Origin: a virus
Strand: one strand, 5' to 3'
DNA: 38,384 nucleotides
Virus record (IMG/VR): IMGVR_UViG_3300011116_000376
Location: 1 to 38,384 of that record
The stretch's first letter is position 1. Each line of letters opens with the position of its first letter. The position numbers and the translations under genes were made by a program. The notes below the pieces were generated by a model, which was given only the letters and a program-made list of their open reading frames with translations, searched no databases and was not told where the DNA came from. Of this stretch, positions 31,101 through 38,384 are shown piece after piece.

Positions 31101-34100
31101 CGGCCAGCGGCTTGGCATTGGCAATGGCCAACAGCATTTGATTGGCGCTCGGGAATCCCAGCATCTCGGCAGCCATAGCCGGATCCATCCCATCCTCGGC
31201 CATGATGACCTTGGGCAACTTCAGCGGATCAATGAACGTCGGCAACATCACCTCTTTGCCCGGGGCGCCCGTCATCGCCTGCTGCGCGTCAAGAATCGCC
31301 ATGACCCCAGCCTTGTTCAGTCGATAGCCCTTCTCCGACGTGACAACCGTTCCATCGGGATTCTCAAGCTTGCCGGTTTTGAAGAACGCAAGCGCCCGGT
31401 ACACGGGTTCCATGCGGGCCTGCTTGCTCAACCGATCACGCACTTCCTTGCGCGTCTTGTCGTGCTTGAGTTGCAGTTCCTTCAGCAACCGGCTTCGCGC
31501 GCCCGACAGCCATTCCATCGACTTCATGCTGGCCTGCGTCATCGACGCAATCGCCGCGTTCTCGTCCTCCTCGGCCATCGCCTGATACGCCGCCCACTCC
31601 GCGTCAGACATGCCCTCCGGCCTGCCCGTGAACAAAGCCTTGGCCATGTTCACCTCGCGCGCAAGCTTGATCTGCTCCTCGGTTGCCAGCATTCGATCCA
31701 TGACCTGACGAACTTCGCCAGTCAGGATCGGAAGATCAGAACCGAACTCGCGGCGGTAAATGGCGTTCAGGTCATCCCTGATGGACTTGTAAACGCCACG
31801 CAGCCAAGCGGCAAAGCGATCAAACACGCCTTGCAGTTCGACGCTAGGCGCCTTGCCTTCGGACAGGTAAATCTCAAAGTTGTAGGCCCACTGTTCGTGG
31901 TACTTGCGCTGCCCGTCCACAGACATCGCATTCCAATTCGACAGGCGCCGCTCCGGGGTGGCGCCGGCGATGCCATACCACTTCAGCACCTCGTCCATGT
32001 CCGCGCGAATCTCGGCCGTTGCATTTGGCTGCGCGGCCATCTGCGACATAGCCGTCATAAAGAAGTGCGCCGTTTCGTGCAGCCACGTAGACAGATCCGA
32101 CTTCTGATTCAGGATCGTGGTCAGTCGGCTGGGATCGAATCCGCCACGAGCTCCGGCGTCGGCAGCCTGGAACAGCGGCAGTCCAGATGCCACCTTTTCG
32201 CGCATGGCGTTGGTGACATCAAACCCAAGCTGCTGCTGCTCAATGGGTTGCCCAGCAGTCGATTCTCCTCGGCCAAGTTCCTGCCGTTCCATGATCGCCG
32301 TGAGCCGCTCCGCTTCCGCAAAGTCGCCACGGCGCTCGGCAGCCATGATTTCATCATTGGTGACGCGGCGCTCGCCAACCAGCACCATATCGCCAAGTCT
32401 GTCGCCGCCCACCTTCTTGAGCAGCTTGTTCACGGCTGCCGGCACGATCTTGTCGTAGAACGCCTTCATGCCCTCGCCGCCGACGCGCAGGTTGTCGCCG
32501 CGAACATCGACCCACCCCTGCTGGTTTGGCTTTCCTTCAATTAGTTGTTGCGCGATTTCCTTTCCAACCGTTTCTTCCAACTCGTCCGCGGTCATCGTTT
32601 TGAAACCGGCCTCATTGAAACCATTGCGGTTTCGAAACAACGGCGCTCCATCGATTCCCTCAATGTATGTCCAATACCTGCCATCGGCTTGCTTGTTTGC
32701 GGACACCACCGACACGCTCTTTGTCAGGTCATACCGATTCGCGCTTTGCTCTCCGCTGACAAACGCAACGCGGTCATAGCCGCCGTTCACGGCCTCAAGC
32801 ATGACCTGTTTCAAAGCAAGGTTCAGCCAGCCTTCGGTCGTTTCGACAAAAGGAGCAAGTGCCACCGTTCCGGGTTTTGTTGCCGAAAGTGCCGCCTGCG
32901 TGGCTTCTTCGATTGTTTCGCCGTAAAACAAACTTCTGCCATCAATATTTCTTGGAAGTTGCACAACCGCAGCCGTTGGAACTAGTTCAAATTCACCCTT
33001 GTTGAAAAACAGCGTTCCTTCAGGAAGTTCTTTGAGCAACGGTTGGGCAAATCCCCTTTTCCGCCCAGCCTGCGCCCAATCGCTCTGGATCTCCTCCACG
33101 AACAGGACGCGCTTGCCATCCGCATCCACGCGGTCGTTCATGCGGAGGTGAGCAACGACGTTGGGTTGCGTCCAGTGCTGTGATCTAAACCCGGCAGGTT
33201 CCTTCCGAAGTTCATCCAATCTGGCCGATTCTGCTTCGGTCATGTTGGCGACATAATTTTCGCCATACTTGTCCTGCATCTCGCGCAGATATCTTCCGAA
33301 CGCATCCTGCGGAATCCGCGGCAGCGTCAGCAGCACCTCGCGGTAGTTCGTGCCGCCTGGAAGCGTGTATTGGGCGTACTTGGTTTTTTCAGCATCCTTG
33401 AGAGCAAGTTCTGCACGCACGACAGCCCGGCGAGTTTGGTTTGCTGCTTCTGTGGCTGCTAGTGCCTCGGCTTCATCATTGCCGCGATCTGCTGCATCTT
33501 CTCTTGCTCGCGCTGCATCATGCGCATCTTCTGCACGTGCCAAAGCATTACGCAATTCTAGAAGGTCGGCGGGACTTGATCCCATTGCGACACGTTCCAC
33601 CCGCACGCCATTGTTCTTCAGGAAGTCGGCAACCTCATCCTTCGTAATCTTGCCTTCACGCGGAAGCGATAGCCAATCCTCAAGACCACTCCAGGTCAGC
33701 TCGTCCTGCTTGATGTCGCCCTTGTTGACAAGACCCTTGAGGCGTTCCTTCCAGCCGGACGCGCTTGCACTCTTGATGTCGATGCCATCAATGGCACGGC
33801 CAAGTGCGGAATAGAACGATGCCGGCACCTGCGCCTGCTCAAAAATCCTCGGGCTGGTGATGTCGAAGCGGCGGGACAGCGGCACGACGTTGCCGGCTTC
33901 GTCGCGGGTCACGGTTTCGGCGGACTTCAACTGTTCTGGGTCAAACGCGATGAATGAATCATTGCGGCCCTCTGCTTCATTGCGATAGACGATCCCGTCA
34001 TATCCGGCATCCTTCAGAAACTCTCGTATCGGAGCAAGAGCCTCGTAATACGCAAACATGTCTTCGCTTTCCGGTACGCCAGTGCGCATTTCTTCCGGGA

Positions 34101-37100
34101 TTTCATCAAGCAATTCCGCTCTTTGTCCGTCAGTAATCATGTCCTCCGACAACGAATACACAACACGTTCCGCAGACCAGACACCAAGATCCGGTATTCG
34201 CAGCGGGTTTTCAATTTTCGCCCGCAACTTCATTGTGGTCTGCCCAAGCATTCCCGGAGGTATTCCAGTTCCAACATGGAAACCAAATTCGCCAGCACGG
34301 AACTCCGTGAACAACTTGTTGGTTTGGTGTTCTACGGCGATGTCGTATCCAGCTTCAAATGCCGCCTCGTCCACCATCCGCTGCGCCGTTTCCATGTCGC
34401 CGCGCTCAACGGCTGCCATGTAGTCGGCGTCGATGCGCGCAGCCTGCTCAAGTATGTTGGGCGTCGCGCGCGCAGCAAACGATTCCAAATCTTGCAGTAA
34501 TTCTGCATCGATGTTCGTTCCATCAAATACAAAGTCTCGGTATGGAACTTGTATGCCAGCTTCACGCGCCGCTGCTCGCTCCGGTGTTACCGGAATCTCG
34601 TGATCGGACAAGCGAATCAGCGTGTTTCCCTTGCGGTAATACCTGGACTTGCTTGGCGCAGGTGATTCGTAATCCAACACGAATCCGGCATCAGTAAGCG
34701 TTTTAGCCGCAGTCTTAAGGGATTTGTCGATTTTGCTTGCCAATGCCGAAGCGGCTGCTTCGCGAACGCGATCGTTCTCCAACCGTTCCATTTCTTGCGC
34801 GCGTTGGTATTCCGCGTATCGTGCTGGATTAGCAACAATCCACTTCCGCTTGGCCTTGTGCGCGGCGGCTTGCGTGTCCTTGCTCCGTGACTTTCCGGCC
34901 GCACGACTCGCTTCTTTGGCAGCATCCATGACGCTACCAATTTCTGCATCGACGCTCGCAATGATGTCGCGATTGGCCTGCTCAAGAATGTTGGGCGTCT
35001 GGCGCGACCAGGTGCCACGGTTGTAGACGGACTTCACGTCCGTTGGATCAAACGCAACAACAATTTGATTGCCGCGACCGCCAACCACAATCCCGTCATA
35101 CCCGCGTTCCTTCAGCTTGGCAGAAACATCCAGCGTGTCACGCTGCTTCAAATATTCGTCAACGCTGATTCCCAGCGCCTTGGTGATGTCTCGCTCCCAT
35201 GTTGCATCGCTTGTTCGCAGCGGGTTCTGAATAGACAGATACACCGGATACAGAACGCGGCCAAAGTGACTTGCAATTTGCGCGGTATCCGCAAAGTAGA
35301 TTCCGCGACCAAACCTGGCGCGTTCGCCAACCCTGAATTCAGAGAAATCGCGCTCGGTCCCGTGATAGAGAATCTGAGGACTGCCATCGCGATTGACCAT
35401 CGTGCTGTCACGAAACCACGCCTTGAACTCCGGCGTGTCTAACTTGCGACTGCCCGCCGGATCAAATTGCGATGCCTGCTCAAGCGGATCCTGCGACCTC
35501 CGGCCCTTCGCTTCCTCAACCCTCGCTTCAACATCAGCAGCCAACTTCTCCATCGGAGCATTGGCGCCACGCTTCTGAATGTCCTCGCGGATCATCGCCG
35601 CTTCGGATTCAAGATCCCTAACGTTGTTGTTCTTGACGGCCTTTCGGACGCCAGCGATCCGGTCATTGATGAACTGGAATCGTTCTTCGGAAACGTTCGT
35701 GAACCCTTCAGACTTCAATTCCTGTTCGACCGCATCGGTGGCAACCGTAAGCGTGTCAACCTGTTCGGGAGACAGGGCGGCCATTGACATCGGCGCAACC
35801 GTCGCCGGCATCTCAGCGGCATCGCGAATGGTGCGATATGGCACCTGCTCATACAGCTGCCCGGGCGTCATTCCCATCCTGCCGGCCATCGTGGAATACC
35901 ACCGCATCGCCAACACAGCGTTCGTGCGTGCGTTCTCTCGGCTATACCGCCCAGTGTTCCACAGATCGGCAAACACCTTCTGCTGCACCTGTCCCGCCGA
36001 TTCGGCAAACTCGCGCGTTTTGGCAATCTTGGCGGCAGAAGCGTCCTCCGTCTCCTCGACCATCGCCCGGATCAACTGCGACTCAAACTGCATCTCGGTC
36101 GCCGTCCTCTCGGATGGGGACAAGCGCATGTAGGGTCGCAGGGCCGAATCGATTGGCGTGCCAGCCATGCTGGACGCAAACTTGGAAATGGGAATCTGGA
36201 CATCGGCACCCAGCTCCGCCGCTTCCGAAATCTGCGTTGCAAGGCCGGGAACAATCGCGTCCAGCTGCTCGCCGCTGATGTTGGCTTGCATCAGCATGTT
36301 GCGGGCAACGCCACCATCGACATAGATCGTCTCAGCACCGCTGCCCTGCGCCAGCGTTTCAATCGCAGTCTCATACGCCTGCGGGCTGGTTTGCTTCAGC
36401 TTGCTAGAATCAGACAGCGTGGCCACGCGCTCAATCAGCGCGGCAGACCGCTGGGCCTGGCGCAACTGCTTTCGCGCGTGAGTGACATGCGCTGCCATGC
36501 CAGGGATCTGGAACACCCATGTTCCCTGCGCCGTCTTGAGGAACGTATCCACCCAACCACTCGCAGCGTTCGCGAGGCTTTCCGGCGACTCCAGCGCCTT
36601 GCGCATCTCTTCCGGCGTCAGGTTGTATGCGGCAACCTCTGCGGAGTACTGCACCACGTCCTGAAGCGTTTCGCCGCCAGCCTCTGCAAGCGTTGCCTTT
36701 GCTGCTTCCAATCCGGTTTCGGCAACAGCGCGGCCGAACGTGCGCTTTGCCGCCTGCGCCGTGGTTCCGGTGACAGCCTTCTCTGCGGCTCGCAGACCAA
36801 ATCGCTCCATTGTCTGCGACATCACCGCATTGCCAAGCGCCTTGCTTACGGCGCTGCCTGTAAATCTTGACGCATATCTCAAAACACCAACGTCAATGGC
36901 AGCAATCAGTGCGCCCGATGTCAGCGCGGTGTAATACGCCTGATCGCGGGAATACCCCTTGTCGCGCAACTGAAAGTAAATCTCTCCGGCATTGGATTCA
37001 AAAGAATCCATAAAGAACCCGGTTGTTGCACCGGCGGTTGCGCCAGCAGCCATGCCAACCGGAATAGTTGCCCAGTCAAGAATGCCAACGCCTCCGACCG

Positions 37101-37947
37101 CACCAATTCCACCACCGACGATGGCACCCATTTCGGCGTAGCGCGCAACGTTCGGAAGCGACATTGCCATTTGCGAAGCGAAATACGTCGGCTCCGTAAG
37201 CCATCCCGATGCCTTGGATTCAAGTCCCGAAATGGACTGCTGAAGCTCGTTTAGTTCGCGATACCGCACGCGAAGCTGCTGTTCTTCGGAATCAGAAAGA
37301 CCATTTGCGGTTCCACCCGACAACAGGCGCTTGTACACGGCCGTTGCCATCGGCTTGATTTCATCCTGAGCAGCTGCCCTGGCATAGCCCGTAGTCAGGC
37401 TCGCCTTGAACACATCCGGCGTCATCCAATCGACAGCCTGATTCAGCCACGAATCAGAAATCGCGGATTGGCCCGACGCCTGTTTCCAGAACCTGTCGGT
37501 TTCAACCAGGTTGTCAATGTCGTTGTGCGCAAGGTTTGCAAAGTCGCGCTGCGCCAGCAGATTGGCCACGGCAGGATTTGCAACGGCGATGTCGCGCCGA
37601 TTGATCTCTGCCATGAATGCGCGATCCGCAACGGACCCCATGTTCCGCAATGCGATGTCCTGCCCGATTCCCAGTTGCTGCGCAAGCGTCTGCGCCCGTG
37701 CCGCCTGTGCAGGATCGACCTGGCGTGCAGACATCAGAGATGACATCAGTGGAATCGGATTGCTGCGCCCAACAATGTCTGAAACATCTGGATCCGTTCC
37801 CGATGGTTCAACAGTTTGAGTCATAACCGGCATCGATTCGGTTGCTGGCCGATTCAGAATGCTGGAAACATCAGGATCAATTGGATTACCTCCAACCGAC
37901 CCAGATGCGATGCGTGCCATCCGATCTTCGATGTTCGGCTCAATCAT
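28162..37947 (-). CDS. Giant (3,261 aa) polyvalent internal virion protein with two ART-like domains and a zincin domain
   Basis: About 26% of the genome. Hydrophobic Gly/Ala-rich helices at ~270-360 (GGGIGAVGGVGILDWATIPV) could insert into membranes. ART-like domain 1 (~840-975) has YHGTERDF (Y861, H862), GRGIYFAD and a closing VVAFDPTDVKSV. ART-like domain 2 (~1190-1395) has EHQTNKLF (H1207), GFHVGTG and FIAFDPEQLKSA, and looks degenerate. A coiled coil lies at ~1463-1516. A conserved polyvalent block (~1540-1830) has FVEEIQSDWAQAGRKRG. A zincin motif HETAH sits at 1957-1961 (STWLHETAHFFMTAM), and helical LPD38-like regions (KKKILSMFYGFFNSTYNLLA) fill ~2700-3261. In Polyvalent Proteins of this kind, virion-carried effectors enter the host with DNA. 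It takes the T7 gp16 position. Targets unknown. Confidence 0.85.
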   Translation of the reverse strand: MIEPNIEDRMARIASGSVGGNPIDPDVSSILNRPATESMPVMTQTVEPSGTDPDVSDIVGRSNPIPLMSSLMSARQVDPAQAARAQTLAQQLGIGQDIALRNMGSVADRAFMAEINRRDIAVANPAVANLLAQRDFANLAHNDIDNLVETDRFWKQASGQSAISDSWLNQAVDWMTPDVFKASLTTGYARAAAQDEIKPMATAVYKRLLSGGTANGLSDSEEQQLRVRYRELNELQQSISGLESKASGWLTEPTYFASQMAMSLPNVARYAEMGAIVGGGIGAVGGVGILDWATIPVGMAAGATAGATTGFFMDSFESNAGEIYFQLRDKGYSRDQAYYTALTSGALIAAIDVGVLRYASRFTGSAVSKALGNAVMSQTMERFGLRAAEKAVTGTTAQAAKRTFGRAVAETGLEAAKATLAEAGGETLQDVVQYSAEVAAYNLTPEEMRKALESPESLANAASGWVDTFLKTAQGTWVFQIPGMAAHVTHARKQLRQAQRSAALIERVATLSDSSKLKQTSPQAYETAIETLAQGSGAETIYVDGGVARNMLMQANISGEQLDAIVPGLATQISEAAELGADVQIPISKFASSMAGTPIDSALRPYMRLSPSERTATEMQFESQLIRAMVEETEDASAAKIAKTREFAESAGQVQQKVFADLWNTGRYSRENARTNAVLAMRWYSTMAGRMGMTPGQLYEQVPYRTIRDAAEMPATVAPMSMAALSPEQVDTLTVATDAVEQELKSEGFTNVSEERFQFINDRIAGVRKAVKNNNVRDLESEAAMIREDIQKRGANAPMEKLAADVEARVEEAKGRRSQDPLEQASQFDPAGSRKLDTPEFKAWFRDSTMVNRDGSPQILYHGTERDFSEFRVGERARFGRGIYFADTAQIASHFGRVLYPVYLSIQNPLRTSDATWERDITKALGISVDEYLKQRDTLDVSAKLKERGYDGIVVGGRGNQIVVAFDPTDVKSVYNRGTWSRQTPNILEQANRDIIASVDAEIGSVMDAAKEASRAAGKSRSKDTQAAAHKAKRKWIVANPARYAEYQRAQEMERLENDRVREAAASALASKIDKSLKTAAKTLTDAGFVLDYESPAPSKSRYYRKGNTLIRLSDHEIPVTPERAAAREAGIQVPYRDFVFDGTNIDAELLQDLESFAARATPNILEQAARIDADYMAAVERGDMETAQRMVDEAAFEAGYDIAVEHQTNKLFTEFRAGEFGFHVGTGIPPGMLGQTTMKLRAKIENPLRIPDLGVWSAERVVYSLSEDMITDGQRAELLDEIPEEMRTGVPESEDMFAYYEALAPIREFLKDAGYDGIVYRNEAEGRNDSFIAFDPEQLKSAETVTRDEAGNVVPLSRRFDITSPRIFEQAQVPASFYSALGRAIDGIDIKSASASGWKERLKGLVNKGDIKQDELTWSGLEDWLSLPREGKITKDEVADFLKNNGVRVERVAMGSSPADLLELRNALARAEDAHDAARAREDAADRGNDEAEALAATEAANQTRRAVVRAELALKDAEKTKYAQYTLPGGTNYREVLLTLPRIPQDAFGRYLREMQDKYGENYVANMTEAESARLDELRKEPAGFRSQHWTQPNVVAHLRMNDRVDADGKRVLFVEEIQSDWAQAGRKRGFAQPLLKELPEGTLFFNKGEFELVPTAAVVQLPRNIDGRSLFYGETIEEATQAALSATKPGTVALAPFVETTEGWLNLALKQVMLEAVNGGYDRVAFVSGEQSANRYDLTKSVSVVSANKQADGRYWTYIEGIDGAPLFRNRNGFNEAGFKTMTADELEETVGKEIAQQLIEGKPNQQGWVDVRGDNLRVGGEGMKAFYDKIVPAAVNKLLKKVGGDRLGDMVLVGERRVTNDEIMAAERRGDFAEAERLTAIMERQELGRGESTAGQPIEQQQLGFDVTNAMREKVASGLPLFQAADAGARGGFDPSRLTTILNQKSDLSTWLHETAHFFMTAMSQMAAQPNATAEIRADMDEVLKWYGIAGATPERRLSNWNAMSVDGQRKYHEQWAYNFEIYLSEGKAPSVELQGVFDRFAAWLRGVYKSIRDDLNAIYRREFGSDLPILTGEVRQVMDRMLATEEQIKLAREVNMAKALFTGRPEGMSDAEWAAYQAMAEEDENAAIASMTQASMKSMEWLSGARSRLLKELQLKHDKTRKEVRDRLSKQARMEPVYRALAFFKTGKLENPDGTVVTSEKGYRLNKAGVMAILDAQQAMTGAPGKEVMLPTFIDPLKLPKVIMAEDGMDPAMAAEMLGFPSANQMLLAIANAKPLAEEVDARTDAEMVRTHSELATPEGREKEVQKALHVETRERMIGVELRFLAKATQPVRVFVEAAKRAAQEILGRRLVKDVNPSEFVAAEARAAREAGMSLESLQTAQEASERAYKGEYAKQVADGADAATADLRASGKARQAESEAQQRIDQFKAKYGDATPDQITIRATRQRLLQNQLAKLAISVRDEIDDGVRYMRKVMRDKNVKAMGADAADQIAGLLAAVDIRPMTLAESNRKAAFATWIQSQVNAGIEPDIDEELIREGFRTPYRNLTVEQFRNLVSAIEQIEYIGKNENKILAAKRKADFQAELDVINNNIRANAGKRKVLAREANTPMQAAKKKVVRFHASMLTAQTVVRILDGGRDGGPLWNYLIRPMNEAGDRRTEMVADATKKLTAIINPFLNTGAMTGQTLQFPGINRPLTLENRFVIALNMGNAGNIQRLLDGEGWTMDTIRPVLESLTEDQWNAVQEVWNFLETYRPMFAERERRLIGREPQWVEPQALTVKTADGKEVTLKGGYYPAKYDLDANAMSENLDAQQQAEQQMSAARMTPATQNGGLKKRAKQVKGRPVTLKLNALYSRVDEMIHDLCYREVIIDANRLMNSSFNSTVRETYGPEYARVLKDYIADVAVGERIPNDAVDMLVNFIRRGRSAASLGLNIFNTIQNLTGISNSWERIGGKWLLNGTMQFAAHPLTMIERVYEKSSLMKNRGRTSLMNLNEIRNMVEGQSSTMRQMEISTYFLQQQTQRVVDMCTWLGQYTKGLAEGHTEEQAVAMADQAVIDSQGSGMVKDLPSAMRGPGKKKILSMFYGFFNSTYNLLAAKHMTNKNLGELAATYFRVIIVPATISYILKQLLTPSIADDDKDAEQIAKELAAENLAYLMNTVLGVREFAQLSRTVFDAEDRPITYGGPVSFSAIGDGYRLINQIKQGELDAAFRRSMLNVLGWGTGLPTTQMNRTIDGITALYEGETTSPLAPVFGVRKH

Positions 37948-38384
37948 TGACTCGGGCTACCCTTCTTGATCCACAGTTCAGCAATCTGACGGAATGACGG
38001 ATATTGAACACCTGCTGCCCTGAACGCCGGAATCGCAACACGAGCCGTCCACGTTGCGGGCACGTCATCAACCCGCACAATCTCTATTCCATCTGGCATA
38101 TCCAATTGAACATATGCGCGCCTTCGTTCATCATCGGTGAGTTGCGCAAGTGGCCGACTGTAATCCCACATCCAACTGCGTTCGACCTTGGCTTCCTCTG
38201 TTGCTTGCATAAACACCGAATCAATGATCGCCTGCTTTTCATCTCGGCTCAGTTTTGCGCCACGCCTGCGCTGTTCAATGTCGATGCGCTGCTTGATGTC
38301 GTTGCGCAATGCAAAAGATTGCGCCTTGTCTGCGTCTGATTTTGGCGTCACCAGTTTGCTCATGCCGTTGTTCATGGCAGTCTC
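37944..38384 (-). CDS. Internal virion (ejection) protein, C-terminal part; begins at 1456
   Basis: This is the C-terminal section of the 589-residue protein that starts at 1456 (bases 38258-38384 duplicate 1-127). An internal Met (MNNGMSKL) at 38375 could be mistaken for a start, but it is codon 447 of the longer frame. The section is charged and helical, and ends WIKKGSPSQ. Its TGA at 37944-37946 overlaps the ATG of the giant protein (37945-37947) in an ATGA arrangement, so the two internal virion proteins are probably made together. This fits the paired gp15/gp16 logic of T7-like ejection machines, although sequence similarity to those proteins is not obvious by eye. Confidence 0.75.
   Translation of the reverse strand, partial: ETAMNNGMSKLVTPKSDADKAQSFALRNDIKQRIDIEQRRRGAKLSRDEKQAIIDSVFMQATEEAKVERSWMWDYSRPLAQLTDDERRRAYVQLDMPDGIEIVRVDDVPATWTARVAIPAFRAAGVQYPSFRQIAELWIKKGSPSQ
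38258..38384. repeat. Terminal redundancy, copy 2 (circular assembly overlap)
   Basis: Exact second copy of bases 1-127. Joining the ends here restores a continuous 589-codon frame for the internal virion protein. The sequence alone cannot say whether the packaged DNA is circularly permuted (headful) or has cohesive ends. Confidence 0.93.

Noticed and set aside
30901-32544. 547-residue plus-strand frame inside the giant gene (also 29350-30555, 401 residues)
   Set aside because: Both are antisense frames with shadow composition (rich in Arg, His, Leu) and no recognisable domain; the minus-strand frame is continuous and domain-rich.
28162-37947. Giant protein as an N4-like virion RNA polymerase
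   Set aside because: Similar size, but no T7-type polymerase motifs were seen; ART, zincin and LPD38-like patterns fit a polyvalent protein better.
1-38384. tRNA genes
   Set aside because: No cloverleaf with a T-loop GTTCRA-type signal was recognised by eye; a tRNA scan would be decisive.

Overview
This window is one complete unit of a circularly assembled, tailed double-stranded DNA phage genome. Bases 1-127 are repeated exactly at 38258-38384, so the unit length is 38,257 bp and the linear ends are arbitrary: they cut through a virion-protein gene that starts at 1456 on the minus strand and continues at 38384-37944. The genes point to a short-tailed (podovirus-like) phage whose head and packaging module resembles that of Bordetella phage BPP-1. 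It has a Head-tail_con type portal, a Bbp17/GP20-like capsid protein, a Bbp16-like cement protein, a Bbp19-like protein, gp11/gp12-like tail tube proteins and T7-like internal virion proteins. GC content (roughly 60% by eye), a secreted endolysin and a spanin-like lipoprotein fit a Gram-negative, probably proteobacterial host. I see no integrase, CI repressor, reverse transcriptase, phage RNA polymerase, tRNA or CRISPR array.

A short control region at about 21120-21230 separates two divergent transcription units. To the right (+ strand, 21229-23218) lie a YqaJ-type exonuclease, a RecT annealase and a small excisionase-type HTH protein, ending at a strong bidirectional terminator at 23240-23273. 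To the left (- strand, 21130 down to 15455) lies an early/middle operon: a Cro/YdaS-like regulator, a RusA resolvase, a coiled-coil protein, an SSB-like protein ending in DDEIPF, a C5 cytosine methyltransferase, a DUF1376 replication protein, a sigma-region-4-like small protein, several small overlapping genes, a winged-helix protein and an i-type-lysozyme-like endolysin. The replication gene contains eight GCATTGC iterons phased at exactly 11 bp, beside six AT-richer hexamers. This is a strong candidate replication origin with a lambda-like 'origin inside the initiator gene' layout.

Below a minus-strand terminator at 15398-15429 the late operon runs leftwards: small HTH protein, TerS, TerL, GNAT acetyltransferase, small membrane-like protein, portal, metallophosphoesterase, HExxH mini-protease, DUF5856-like protein, small beta protein, Bbp19-like protein, scaffold, capsid, cement protein, a tailed small protein, then (after a long hairpin at 5970-6010) gp11-like, gp12-like, gp14-like and the split internal virion protein. 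It continues from the other end of the window with a 3,261-residue polyvalent virion protein (about 26% of the genome), a tailspike with a pectate-lyase-type helix, a second fibre made of about 15 NxAIG repeats, two small structural proteins, and a membrane/lysis group (89 aa, 171 aa u-spanin-like lipoprotein, 37 aa).

Genes are packed with ATGA or similar overlaps almost throughout, implying translational coupling. No helicase, primase or polymerase is encoded, so replication probably recruits the host replisome to the iteron origin, with RecT/YqaJ, RusA and the SSB-like protein handling recombination.
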